DNA of 64,000 nt, from NCBI RefSeq assembly GCF_014202435.1, contig NZ_JACHGU010000002.1, positions 372,001-436,000 of the forward strand. The letters are read 5' to 3'. The stretch comes from Pseudoxanthomonas broegbernensis (lineage in GTDB: Bacteria > Pseudomonadota > Gammaproteobacteria > Xanthomonadales > Xanthomonadaceae). Below, piece after piece: positions 47,957 to 56,469 of the stretch. Within the stretch, counting starts at the first letter, position 1, and each line of letters starts with the position of its first letter. The notes beneath the pieces are model-generated. The model made no database searches and had not been told where the DNA came from. It saw only the letters and a list, made by a program, of their open reading frames with translations. The position numbers and the translations under genes were made by a program.

Positions 47957-50026
47957 ATGTCCCGCTCCCGTGCCGTGCCGGCGGCATTCGCCGCCGCCCT
48001 CCTGTTCGCCCTCCATGCCGACGCGATTGCGCAGGATGCCCGTGCCCGGGAGATCCTGGAGGAGCACCGCGAAGGGCTGGAGACAGGCGCCGCCAAGATC
48101 GAGCAAGGAGCACGCAGGGCGGAGCGGGCCGCGCAGCATGCGGACGTGGAGGGGATGCTGCTGGGTACCGGCGAGGTCGCCGAGGGCTTCTGCACGATGG
48201 TCGCGACCAATGCCGACGCCTTCGCCGAACTGGGATTGGATTTCTCCGGCCTGGTCGGGCGCGCCGGCGGCGAGGAGAACGCCGACCGCTATTCCCGGGC
48301 CGAGGACGCCTGCGGCCAGGCACGGGCGCCGGTCGAGGACTTCGCCCTGAGCGGCTGCACCGACATCGTGGTGGGCCATCGCACCACCCTCACCGCCACC
48401 GCCGGCGGCACCTACCGCTTCACCGCCAGCAGGCCGGGCGTGCTGGACGTCGCCACGCGCGGCAACAGCGCCACCCTGACCGCCATCGCGCCGGGCATCG
48501 CCACGGTGAAGGCCGAACGTACCGACAAGGGACGCGCGACCTCCTCGGAAGTGGTGTACAGCCTGCAGGTGAAGTCGATCAACGATGGCCAGCCCGTGCA
48601 GGTCGGCCTGTACGACGCCCGGGGCAGGCGCATCGTGCGCGCGGAAGTGCCGGTGGACGTGCGACCCGGCGGGGCCGCGCGCCGGGTCGTCTACCGGAGC
48701 GACGCCGGCGTGCTTACCGCCGTCGGCGATGCCGGCGGTGCGCTCACCCTGCGCCCGCATGCGCCGGGCGCCACCCAGGTGCAGGCCATGAGCGCCTGCG
48801 GCGCGCCCACCGGCGCGCCGCTGCAGGTGGAGGTCGTGCCCTGCACCGCAGGGGTCCTCGCAGACCTGCGTACCGAAGAACGCCGGTTGCTCCAGCGCCG
48901 GGACAACGTCCTCGCCGCGATCGCCGAGGTGCTCAACGATCCCGAGTTCGAGCGCGCCCTGCGCGATTTCGAGGGCAACGCCACCGAGCTGGCGTTCAAG
49001 CTCGCCGAACTGGCCATCGCGCTCGCCGCCCCAGGCGAGCGATTCAAGGAGGCGCACACGTTGCTCGAGTACACGGCTGACGTCCGCAACCTGCGCGCAT
49101 ATGTGTCCGCCGTGCTGGGCGCCGGTGGCGATGCGGCCGGCCAGCAGAAGGTGGCCGAGGTGGCGGTGGGCGCCTCGATGGACGCGGCCGCGAAGGTCGC
49201 CGGCGCCCGCGCGAAGGCGCGCGGGAAGTCCTCCTGGGCGGGGCCTCTCAACACCCTGCTGCAGTTGGCCTACGCCACCATGAAATCCGCGCGGGACGTC
49301 GGTACCTCCGTGGGCGCGGCCGAGCGGCTGAAGGAACTCGGCATCCAGCTCGACGGCGTGGTCCGCGAACTGGAGGGCGTCTGGCGGCGGATGGAACTGT
49401 GCAAGGACCGGCGCGATCCGCAGGATCGCCGTCCCGGGCCGGAGCACCCGCCGGCCGCCCCGCCGTCATCGTGGTCGTCGCAGCCCGGCCCCCGGCCCGT
49501 GCCGCCGCCGGGAGCGCCGCCGAAGCAGGCGAAGGTCGTCGAGGTCGCGGACAACGATGCGCCGGCCGGTGCGGATACCGATGCGGGGCCGGAGTCGCCG
49601 GTCGGGCCGCCGGGATCGCCGGCCAGCGCGGCGGCCATGGCGAGCCTGATGTTCGAGAAGCAGTGTCCCGGCTGGGTGCCGGTGGCGCAGAAGCAGGCCG
49701 GCGTCTTCGCCACGCTGGCCGGCAACATGGTCGCGCTGGGCGGGGCCTACGGCGAACCGCAGGCCCAGGCGTTGGCGCCGGTGATCGAGCGCATGGAGGG
49801 TGTGGTGCAGGCGCTGGCGCTGTTCGCCGAGGCGAACGCGCAGACCGGGGACGCGCGCGAAGCCGGGCTCAGGCAGGCCGGCGAACTGCTGGCCAGGCAC
49901 GATCCGGACCAACTCGCCGCGCATGCCCCGGCGCTGTACGCCCGGTCGGTCCAGACGCAGGCCTGCGCCGGCCTGCTGCGCGATTCCTTCGAGGTGAAGA
50001 TCGAAGAACTGCGCACGCGCTACTGA
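47957..50026 (+). CDS. Large secreted protein with bacterial Ig-like region
   Basis: 689 aa. Signal peptide ends near residue 26 (HADAIAQD). A helical region with paired cysteines (FCTMVATNADAF ... EDACGQAR) is followed by an Ig-like BIG_2 segment (~140-215: TLTATAGGTYRFTASRPGVLDV ... APGIATVKAE; two further beta stretches follow). A long helical coil (300-480), a Pro-rich linker (500-560), and a final helical cysteine domain end in CAGLLRDSFEVKIEELRTRY. No known enzyme motif. Last gene of the unit driven by the repeated promoter. Confidence 0.75.
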   Translation: MSRSRAVPAAFAAALLFALHADAIAQDARAREILEEHREGLETGAAKIEQGARRAERAAQHADVEGMLLGTGEVAEGFCTMVATNADAFAELGLDFSGLVGRAGGEENADRYSRAEDACGQARAPVEDFALSGCTDIVVGHRTTLTATAGGTYRFTASRPGVLDVATRGNSATLTAIAPGIATVKAERTDKGRATSSEVVYSLQVKSINDGQPVQVGLYDARGRRIVRAEVPVDVRPGGAARRVVYRSDAGVLTAVGDAGGALTLRPHAPGATQVQAMSACGAPTGAPLQVEVVPCTAGVLADLRTEERRLLQRRDNVLAAIAEVLNDPEFERALRDFEGNATELAFKLAELAIALAAPGERFKEAHTLLEYTADVRNLRAYVSAVLGAGGDAAGQQKVAEVAVGASMDAAAKVAGARAKARGKSSWAGPLNTLLQLAYATMKSARDVGTSVGAAERLKELGIQLDGVVRELEGVWRRMELCKDRRDPQDRRPGPEHPPAAPPSSWSSQPGPRPVPPPGAPPKQAKVVEVADNDAPAGADTDAGPESPVGPPGSPASAAAMASLMFEKQCPGWVPVAQKQAGVFATLAGNMVALGGAYGEPQAQALAPVIERMEGVVQALALFAEANAQTGDAREAGLRQAGELLARHDPDQLAAHAPALYARSVQTQACAGLLRDSFEVKIEELRTRY

Positions 50027-50173
50027 TCGCGTGCGCGGTCGCACGGCGCGAACGCGGCGGCACTCGGTGACCAAGCCCGGCACGAGGGGAACCGGGCGAT
50101 CCGATGCCCACAGCCGGTCGCGCACGATGTGCCGCGAGGAGCATCGCCGAAACGGCCCGCGCGCCGCTTCGGC

Positions 50174-50461
50174 CTAGGCGCTGCCCAGGCGGACCACCTC
50201 GACCAGGCGATCGAGCCACAGGTAGCGGGAGGGATGGTCCCCGGCCAGCGGCTCCAGCCGCAGCAGCGCATTGAAGCCCTCCTGCCCGTCGCCGTCGCGG
50301 AATACCTGGACCGTCGGCCGCGCCGCGACCACGCCATCCAGCACGAGGCCGTCGTCGAAGCGCAGGCGCACCTGCTCCTCGTCGTCCAGGGCCGTGCACA
50401 GCGCGGTGAGCCGGTCGATCCCGGCGCGGGTAGTGAGCAGGCGTTCGGGGGATGCGTTCAT
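50174..50461 (-). CDS. DUF3247 family protein
   Basis: 95 aa, start ATG 50461. MNASPERLLTTRAGIDRLTALC, VRLRFDDGLVLDGVVAARPTVQVFRDGDG and a C-terminal VRLG pattern match the short DUF3247 proteins known from Xanthomonas relatives. No mechanism known. Useful taxonomic marker. Confidence 0.8.
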   Translation of the reverse strand: MNASPERLLTTRAGIDRLTALCTALDDEEQVRLRFDDGLVLDGVVAARPTVQVFRDGDGQEGFNALLRLEPLAGDHPSRYLWLDRLVEVVRLGSA

Positions 50462-50756
50462 GGCCGGTCCCGGTCCCGATGGCGGGCCAGTATCGGCGAC
50501 GGCCCGCGAGCGCGGCGTGCAGGCGGATGGCGGTATTCGCGGTAGTTAAGAGCCGGATTCATCCGGCGACATCATCGGATGCCATGTGAGGAACGTGCCG
50601 CCGATATAAAGAGGCGTCGCGATCACACCCACAATTAGTCCGTCGCCGGATTGCTTATGGCAGTAGCTACGTGTAAGAAAAGTCTGATAGACACCTTGGA
50701 GATAGCCACACTAGGATCGGGCTGCCTGGTTAGCGGGCTATTACAAGGAGAACAAC
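50462..50756. other. Non-coding, AT-richer stretch before the cysteine peptide
   Basis: No protein or RNA gene recognised in these 295 bases. Composition shifts to lower GC after ~50545, unlike the preceding 50 kb. The 3' end contains the AAGGAG ribosome site of the next gene. It probably holds that gene's promoter. Confidence 0.5.
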
Positions 50757-50951
50757 ATGAGGCAGGCCGTCAAAAGGCTGATTGTCGGTGGTTTCTTGTC
50801 CTTGGCAGTATTTGGTGGAACTGCATCCGCATCATGGTGTGGTCAGCCTTGTCTGGTGATTTACAACCATTGCCTCGCGCAAGGGCAGTCCGATGAAATC
50901 TGCATGATCAAGTACGAAACGTGCATTTCCGGTTTATGTCCTGGAGGCTGA
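50757..50951 (+). CDS. Small secreted cysteine-rich peptide
   Basis: 64 aa. A good Sec signal (KRLIVGGFLSLAVFGGTASA, cleavage near residue 26) releases a ~38-residue peptide with six cysteines (SWCGQPC, YNHC, EIC, YETC, GLC), enough for three disulphides. AAGGAG lies 6 bases upstream, and a terminator follows. Codon use is AT-richer than neighbours, suggesting recent acquisition. No named family; toxin-like or inhibitor-like roles are guesses. Confidence 0.75.
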   Translation: MRQAVKRLIVGGFLSLAVFGGTASASWCGQPCLVIYNHCLAQGQSDEICMIKYETCISGLCPGG

Positions 50952-50956
50952 GCCCT

Positions 50957-50986
50957 CACCAAGCCCCGCTCATGCGGGGCTTGGTG
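50957..50986 (+). terminator. Rho-independent terminator after the cysteine peptide
   Basis: Perfect 13-bp stem CACCAAGCCCCGC / GCGGGGCTTGGTG, 4-nt loop TCAT, then GTTT-type tail (TTT). It lies 5 bases after the stop codon. Confidence 0.85.
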
Positions 50987-51175
50987 TTTCCAGTCTCCGG
51001 CATGGGATTGCGTCTCCTCCGTTGAGTCTTGCTCCAATCCTCCACAGCATGCCGAAACGACGGTGGCGACCGAGGCAGCTCGCGACGCATAGCCTGCATC
51101 CCCGCCATGGCCGTGAGCCCGCAGGGCGCTAGGATTACGCCAAACAGGCCGGGAAGCCTGCGCCACAGTGGGCAT

Positions 51176-51230
51176 TGGTGCCGAAGGAGAGACTCGAACT
51201 CTCACGATGTTGCCACCGGCGGATTTTGAG
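51176..51230 (-). other. tRNA-Leu 3' half: island attachment site (left junction)
   Basis: Read on the minus strand, the segment is the 3' part of a class II tRNA-Leu (CAA): anticodon-loop CTCAAAA, TCCGC, the long variable arm, T-arm GAGAG-TTCGAGT-CTCTC, and CTTCGGCACCA. The 5' partner of the anticodon stem (GCGGA expected) is absent; the sequence diverges right at the anticodon loop, the usual crossover point of tyrosine integrases. No complete tRNA is present. The intact tRNA-Leu should lie at the other end of the island, past 64000. Confidence 0.85.
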
Positions 51231-51300
51231 CCGCGAAAATTCTACTAGGATGAATTTCGCTGGAGCCCGCTAAGCATTGATTTGCTTGGTGTTTTCGCGG
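51231..51300. repeat. 9-bp inverted repeat next to the attachment core
   Basis: CCGCGAAAA (51231-51239) abuts the tRNA remnant, and TTTTCGCGG (51292-51300) is its exact reverse complement, with 52 bases between. Such pairs beside att cores often serve as integrase or excisionase arm sites. The remaining bases to the integrase gene show nothing coding. Confidence 0.5.
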
Positions 51301-51406
51301 ATTCGTCCTGTGTAGCCTTACGCCATGAATGGACGAAATGCGGCGATGTTGTCGTTGCCGTGGCTCCTATGTGGTCCCTAATTTTTCCGGGGAAACAGGA
51401 GGTGCC

Positions 51407-52819
51407 ATGGCCTCGATCAAGCTTACCAAATCCGTTGTCGAGAAGGCACCGGTGACGGGCAAGGACTACGAACTGCGCGACACCGTGGTGTCCGGATTCC
51501 TGTGTAAGGTGACGGCAAAGGGCCGCAAGGTGTTCATGCTGCACTATCGGACGAATGCGGGTCAGCGGCGCAAGCCGGTGATTGGCCGCTACGGCGGGCT
51601 GGGCGTGGATCAGGCGCGCTCGATCGCGCAGGAATGGCTAGGCGACATCCGCAGGGGGCACGACCCCAGCACGGCGAGGCAGGCGGCGCGCAAGGCGCTG
51701 ACGGTCAAGGAACTATGCACCACGTTCATCGAGGAATACTCCAAGCCCCGCAACAAGCCGCGCACCGTCACCACGAACAAGGAGAACATGAAGCGCTACA
51801 TCCTGCCGCGCCTCGGCCGGATGAAGGTGCCCGACGTGACGCGCGCCGACATAGTTGGCCTGATGACATGGATGGTCAACTCGCCGACCACCGCCAACCG
51901 GGTGGTGGCGTGCCTGAGGAAGATGTTCAACATGGCGGAAGTGTGGGGCTATCGCCCCGACGGGTCGAACCCCTGCCGCCATGTCCCGATGTATCCGGAG
52001 CGGGGCAGGACGCGCTACATCAACGACGACGAATTGCGCCGCATCTATGCGTATCTGGATCGGGCCGACACCGAGGAGCTGGAGCATCCGCTGCTGACCC
52101 TCGCGATCCGGTTGCAGTTCGAGTTCGCCGCGCGGATGTGCGAGATCCGCATGCTCGAATGGGCATGGGTCGATTTCGAGCAGCGGCGGGTGACATGGCC
52201 GGACAGCAAGACCGGCGGCATGTCCAAGCCGATGAGCCAGGAAGCCTACCGTTTGCTGTCGGCCGCGCCGCGCATCGAGGGATCGCCCTACGTGTGCCCG
52301 AGCCTCTACGACGGCGCGCAGCCGATGCCCGAGGGCACCTACAACAACGGCTGGACGCGCATCCAGCAACGGGCGAACGTGCCGCACGTCGGCACGCACG
52401 GCATCCGCCACCGCGCCGCCACCGACATCGCCAACTCGGGTGTCCCGGTCAAGGTCGGGATGGCGCTCACCGGGCACAAGACGGTGGCGATGTTCATGCG
52501 CTACGTCCACACCGAGAGCGAGCCGGTGCGCGAGGCCGCCGACAAGGTCGCCTCCCTCCGCAAAGCCGTGATCGAGCGCAAACCTGCGGATGCCGACTCC
52601 GGAGAGGCCGAAGCCGGCCCAACCCATCGCCATCGCCGCGTCCGTACGCGCTCGGTACCGCCCGTCGCGGAGCCGGCAGCGGCGGACCGGAAGCGGGGTA
52701 AGCCCAAAAAGCGGGTCACCAGGGCGGGGGCTCGGCGTGGCCGGAAACCCGGCCGGCGGCCTGCCGCGCCGCTGCTTCGGCCGTCCGATCGCTTGCCATC
52801 TATATCCGAACAGGTATAG
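51407..52819 (+). CDS. Tyrosine integrase
   Basis: 470 aa from ATG 51407, with AGGAGGT just upstream. The N-terminal DUF4102-like arm-binding part (LTKSVVEKAPVTGKDYELRD) is typical of island integrases. The core domain has Arg (EFAARMCEIRML), Lys (DSKTGGMSKP), HGIRHR, GHKTV and the nucleophile Tyr in FMRYVH. A basic C-terminal extension (~400-470) is unusual in length. It sits directly beside its probable target, the tRNA-Leu remnant. Confidence 0.94.
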   Translation: MASIKLTKSVVEKAPVTGKDYELRDTVVSGFLCKVTAKGRKVFMLHYRTNAGQRRKPVIGRYGGLGVDQARSIAQEWLGDIRRGHDPSTARQAARKALTVKELCTTFIEEYSKPRNKPRTVTTNKENMKRYILPRLGRMKVPDVTRADIVGLMTWMVNSPTTANRVVACLRKMFNMAEVWGYRPDGSNPCRHVPMYPERGRTRYINDDELRRIYAYLDRADTEELEHPLLTLAIRLQFEFAARMCEIRMLEWAWVDFEQRRVTWPDSKTGGMSKPMSQEAYRLLSAAPRIEGSPYVCPSLYDGAQPMPEGTYNNGWTRIQQRANVPHVGTHGIRHRAATDIANSGVPVKVGMALTGHKTVAMFMRYVHTESEPVREAADKVASLRKAVIERKPADADSGEAEAGPTHRHRRVRTRSVPPVAEPAAADRKRGKPKKRVTRAGARRGRKPGRRPAAPLLRPSDRLPSISEQV

Positions 52820-52822
52820 TCT

Positions 52823-53176
52823 ATGGCCGAGAAACGCAAGCTGCTGTACTGGGAAGGCTCCTCGAAGAAAGATTTCAAGGCGTTCCCGGTTCCCGTCCAG
52901 AAGGACATGGGCGTGGCGCTGTTCATCGTGCAACTGGGCGGGACACCGGATTCGGCCAAGTCCTGGAAGGGGCTTGGTTCCAGAGTGTACGAATTGGTGG
53001 AAGATCATCGCGGAGACGCCTTTCGCGCGGTCTACACCGTGCAGATCGGCGATGCGGTGCACGTGCTGCATGCGTTCCAGAAGAAGTCCAAGTCCGGCAT
53101 CGCCACGCCGCAGCCGGACGTGGAATTGATCGAGAAGCGGCTGAAGGCCGTGCTTGCCCGCTACGGGAGATCGTGA
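52823..53176 (+). CDS. RelE/HigB-type toxin (phage Gp49-like)
   Basis: 117 aa. LYWEGSSKKDFKAFPVPVQKDMGVALF, SWKGLGSRVYELVEDHRGDAFRAVYTV and VHVLHAFQKKSKSGIATP are typical of HigB/Gp49 mRNA interferases. It overlaps the downstream antitoxin gene, toxin first as in higBA. It starts 3 bases after the integrase stop. Confidence 0.88.
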   Translation: MAEKRKLLYWEGSSKKDFKAFPVPVQKDMGVALFIVQLGGTPDSAKSWKGLGSRVYELVEDHRGDAFRAVYTVQIGDAVHVLHAFQKKSKSGIATPQPDVELIEKRLKAVLARYGRS

Positions 53177-53496
53177 TGACCCGCAAAGACAACCCCCAAG
53201 GCACCGACAACGTCCTCTTCGACCTAGGCTTCGAAGATGCCGAAGATCTGTCGGCTAAGGCCGCGCTCGCGGTCAAGCTCAACGAATTGATCGACGCGCG
53301 GGGGCTCAGCCAGGTGGAAGCGGCGCGCATCACCGGCATGACCCAGCCCAAGGTGTCCCAGGTGCGTCGCTACAAGTTGCAGAACATTTCTCTGGAACGA
53401 CTGATGCAGGCGTTGGCGTCGCTCGACCAGCGTATCGAAATTGTCGTGCAACCCGCTCGCCGCAAGCACGCGGCTGGTATCGCGGTCGTAGCATAA
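53176..53496 (+). CDS. XRE-family antitoxin (HigA-like)
   Basis: 106 aa from ATG 53176, whose first base is the last of the toxin stop. HTH motif LSQVEAARITGMTQPKVSQVRR near the middle; it should neutralise the upstream toxin and repress the pair. A GTG at 53173 is an alternative start. Confidence 0.88.
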   Translation: MTRKDNPQGTDNVLFDLGFEDAEDLSAKAALAVKLNELIDARGLSQVEAARITGMTQPKVSQVRRYKLQNISLERLMQALASLDQRIEIVVQPARRKHAAGIAVVA

Positions 53497-53534
53497 AAGA
53501 CTGACTGTGTAGTCGGGCGATTGGAGGTGCGATC

Positions 53535-53840
53535 GTGGCGAGCAAAATCATAGAATCCCTGTGTAACGACCTAGCCACGCTGCACGCGGCGGGCGTGATC
53601 GGCAAGGTGACGATGCGCGAGTTCGACGTGATCTATCCGCCGCCGGTGCGGGAGTTCAGCGCCAACGACATCAAGCGTCTGCGCCGGTCGCTGAAGCTCA
53701 GCCAGCCGGTGTTCGCCCAACACCTACACACTACCGCTTCGACCCTGCGCAAATGGGAGCAAGGCGACACAAAGCCGACTGGGCCGGCGCTTAAGCTGTT
53801 GAACGTGATCGCGGACAAGGGATTGCAGATCATTCTCTGA
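53535..53840 (+). CDS. XRE-family regulator, antitoxin-like, without toxin partner
   Basis: 101 aa from GTG 53535. The helix-turn-helix is in IKRLRRSLKLSQPVFAQHLHTTASTLRKWEQG, as in NadS/HigA-type antitoxins (DNA-binding helix preceded by MREFDVIYPPPVREFSANDI). No adjoining toxin gene, so it may serve as an orphan regulator. It is followed by a convergent ATPase gene. Confidence 0.78.
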   Translation: MASKIIESLCNDLATLHAAGVIGKVTMREFDVIYPPPVREFSANDIKRLRRSLKLSQPVFAQHLHTTASTLRKWEQGDTKPTGPALKLLNVIADKGLQIIL

Positions 53841-53927
53841 AATCTGCGGCAAGTCTAGCTGGCAAGCACCTTAGCTCGCAGATGCAGGAGCGGGCCCAAG
53901 GCGATGTTGAACTTGCGGCTCCGTTCT

Positions 53928-55283
53928 TTACCGGCGTAGTGTCGATGGAGGGCCACCCAAGCTCCGCGGGTCGATGTATCTACGTGCAGCTCTGGCTTGA
54001 GCAGTTACTACCGGACGCGGATTCTTGTAGCGAGCATCGACAAGCTCAACACCGTCAGCAGCGGCGCACAATCTGACGTAGCCGCGGGTGATGTTCTCGG
54101 TGAACTCGTAAAGACCTCTCCTCATGCCTCCTTTCAATATGGCTCCGTAGCTTGGCCCTTTGAGGCGCCCAAGCAATGCTGAGAACTTTTTTGATTCTAG
54201 GGAAGGATGTCCGACTCGTTCGCAGATTCCCACGTAAGAAGCGTAAATCTGGCTTGCTCCGCGTTCAAGATCCCACGAATCAGCCGCCGCCCATACCGCC
54301 AACTTTATGTCTCGCGACCTTCCCGAAACTGCTGCCTCATAAGGCGCTCGTATAACCTCCTCAACATCTAGTACTGCATTCTCAATAGCCGTGGAGAGAT
54401 GCTTGGCTGTAATGTCCTCGGCTTCCTTATCTGCGTACAAAGCATGCATCAGCTTTTCAACTACGAGGTGCACGTAGTAGGGGAATCCGTTGGCGATATC
54501 AGCCACGCGAAAGCGTGCGGTGCGCGTAGGTTCTTCTTCCCACCCAAGTTCAAACCGTTGAAGAACATCATCGATGATGTCAAGAGCAGGGTTGTAATCG
54601 AGCCGTTCCAGCGGGATCTGCAGCAGATGACGGTAGCTAGACGGATGATGTCCAAGGATTTCTCGAAAATCTCTGCCTACTCCTGTAAAGATGATTGTTG
54701 TTCGACACGCGCGATCACCGATCAATTTGATTAGGTCCGCGAAGGCTTCTTTAACTGATTTGTCTTCGAGCTTGTCCATTTCATCTATTACGAAGATACG
54801 ACCGTCTGCAAAGGGATCGTCTTCATCGAGACTTGCCAGAATGTCAGCCGCTGTCGAGGCGGAAAGCTTTGGTGCATCTTGGCGAACAAGTTGCTGATTC
54901 TTGAACCCAAAGTCCTTGAGCGAGAAGGACCATCCTTTTGTCCTTTCGACTTGTGTCAATTTATCGGAGCCATATGCCTCGATGATCTGACGGAGAATTT
55001 CCTCAAATGACGTGCCGGCGGCACACCCAATTTGTCGAAATTCTCGGGGCGAGTGAGCGCCCGTCTTGCCCGCTGTCTTTGCCAACGATGTCTTCCCAAC
55101 TCCTCGCTCACCGAAAACAAAGACGTGCCGGCCCTTTGTCAGCACGGCCTGTTCGATCTTCTGCAATTGGACTTCACGACCTTTGAGGTGCTTCAAATCC
55201 TCGATCGGATAGGAATGTCGACTGACTCCATTGAGTGCGAGAATGAACTCTCGGCGCGTGAGTGAGTGAATAGCTTTGATCAT
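53928..55283 (-). CDS. Orc/Cdc6-like AAA ATPase
   Basis: 451 aa from ATG 55283. Walker A FGERGVGKTSLAK (from residue 57), Walker B IFVIDEMDKLEDKS, and sensor IIFTGVGRDF fit AAA_16/Orc1-type ATPases. The C-terminal half (LERLDYNPALDIIDDVLQRFELG ... ) is helical with a possible winged helix. Its lower GC sets it apart from the CBASS genes, so it may be a separate acquisition. Role unknown; defence or replication functions are possible. Confidence 0.82.
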   Translation of the reverse strand: MIKAIHSLTRREFILALNGVSRHSYPIEDLKHLKGREVQLQKIEQAVLTKGRHVFVFGERGVGKTSLAKTAGKTGAHSPREFRQIGCAAGTSFEEILRQIIEAYGSDKLTQVERTKGWSFSLKDFGFKNQQLVRQDAPKLSASTAADILASLDEDDPFADGRIFVIDEMDKLEDKSVKEAFADLIKLIGDRACRTTIIFTGVGRDFREILGHHPSSYRHLLQIPLERLDYNPALDIIDDVLQRFELGWEEEPTRTARFRVADIANGFPYYVHLVVEKLMHALYADKEAEDITAKHLSTAIENAVLDVEEVIRAPYEAAVSGRSRDIKLAVWAAADSWDLERGASQIYASYVGICERVGHPSLESKKFSALLGRLKGPSYGAILKGGMRRGLYEFTENITRGYVRLCAAADGVELVDARYKNPRPVVTAQARAARRYIDPRSLGGPPSTLRR

Positions 55284-55356
55284 TGCAGTACCTCAGGGCT
55301 TTCAGTCCCTATTTGGGCGGAGTAGCGCACAGCTCCGGATAGTTTGGCGGGTACCA

Positions 55357-56259
55357 TCAGGCTCGTTCTTTCGGTCCACAGGATGCACGAAGCGCGTCCA
55401 ACTCATCGCGGTTCTGCAAGATGATTTGCCGTCGGGACGCTGGAAGAAATTTGGTGGGAATGTCGAGTCCGTAATGACGTTCAAAGTACCAAGTCATGCA
55501 CAATCGCATTTGGATTCCGACGGATCCATCTGTCATTCCATAGTCCATTTCAATGGCTTGGCGCTGGGAGTCCGACAGGTCTGGATGCGGGGCCAGTCGC
55601 ATCGTGAACATCTCCTGCCATTCGCGATCGATCGCGGGATCGGTGTTAGATGGGCGACTGTCACCGATCGACAAGATTCTCGCTAGGACGAAATCGGTAA
55701 ACGTCGACCGATTGAAACACCAGCTTCGCGCATGCCAGCGGGCACCGTCATAGACGAGGGCGTGTGGAGCAATCCATCGCAGGATAGGTTCTGGCGTGGA
55801 CATGGACTGGTAGTGGATTTCAATTGCTCGGCGTTGCCGGATTGCCGAGACGACCGGTCGCAGAGTCTGGTTGTCTAGTCGGCGTCGCACGCGCGGCATC
55901 ACCGCATGCATAGGCGTGTGACCCAACCAGGACTCGCTCGAGTCGATCGCATCGTCGGCGAGCAGCAACAGCTGGGTTAGGTATTGGCGTGCGTCAGGCA
56001 CCGTGACATGAGGCCTAAATCGTGGCGTGGCAACGAATGCCTTCTTGACCCGGTCGTACTCCAAATTCCCCGGTGCCAAATCGAGATATTTCGCGATGTC
56101 GTCTGAGGCTTGCGGGGCGGAGATGCCGAAGCGCGACATTAGATCGGTGCGGGTCACCTCTCCTTCCCAATACAGCCGGTTCTCGATGAAGGCGTAGCGC
56201 TGGCGCTGGCTCCAAGTACGTGTAGCAAGAAGAGCGGCGAGGGGAGGGGCGTCAGTCAT
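55357..56259 (-). CDS. capW: WYL-domain transcriptional repressor of the CBASS operon
   Basis: 300 aa. N-terminal winged helix (RYAFIENRLYWEGEVTRTDLMSRFGISAPQASDD), a WYL domain with RRAIEIHYQSMS and YDGARWHARSWC, and the C-terminal domain of the CapW/BrxR group. Homologues repress CBASS or BREX operons and are released during phage infection. Divergent from the CBASS operon with a promoter and an AT-rich imperfect inverted repeat between them. Confidence 0.87.
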   Translation of the reverse strand: MTDAPPLAALLATRTWSQRQRYAFIENRLYWEGEVTRTDLMSRFGISAPQASDDIAKYLDLAPGNLEYDRVKKAFVATPRFRPHVTVPDARQYLTQLLLLADDAIDSSESWLGHTPMHAVMPRVRRRLDNQTLRPVVSAIRQRRAIEIHYQSMSTPEPILRWIAPHALVYDGARWHARSWCFNRSTFTDFVLARILSIGDSRPSNTDPAIDREWQEMFTMRLAPHPDLSDSQRQAIEMDYGMTDGSVGIQMRLCMTWYFERHYGLDIPTKFLPASRRQIILQNRDELDALRASCGPKERA

Positions 56260-56294
56260 GTCAGAGGGGGCGGTGGAAAGAAAGTAGTATGAAT

Positions 56295-56344
56295 GAACTC
56301 TAAAATTAAAGTTTCTTGACTCCGGTTCAGACTAGTGTTAAATT
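56295..56344 (+). promoter_or_regulatory. CBASS promoter and candidate CapW operator
   Basis: TTGACT (56316-56321), 17-bp spacer and TAAATT (56339-56344) form a good sigma-70 promoter pointing at the CBASS genes. Immediately upstream, 56295-56315 is an AT-rich imperfect inverted repeat (GAACT ... AGTTTC) that could be a CapW operator. The predicted leader to 56470 is about 120 bases. Confidence 0.6.
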
Positions 56345-56469
56345 GGCAGTCGATAGGTGAGAGTGCCAGCATACTTCCTTACCGCTAAATCTTGTGGTCG
56401 TGTGTGTATGTGGCCCCATATGCTGGGTCAGGTTTCTCATCCGCAGCTTTTAACAAATTGGAGAAGGAC

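Noticed and set aside
50651-50896. An 81-codon frame starting at 50651
   Set aside because: It overlaps the cysteine-peptide gene in another frame and has no ribosome site; its sequence shows no signal or domain.
51176-51260. A complete tRNA-Leu gene
   Set aside because: The 5' half is missing: no D-arm or acceptor GCCGAAG follows the anticodon loop on the minus strand.
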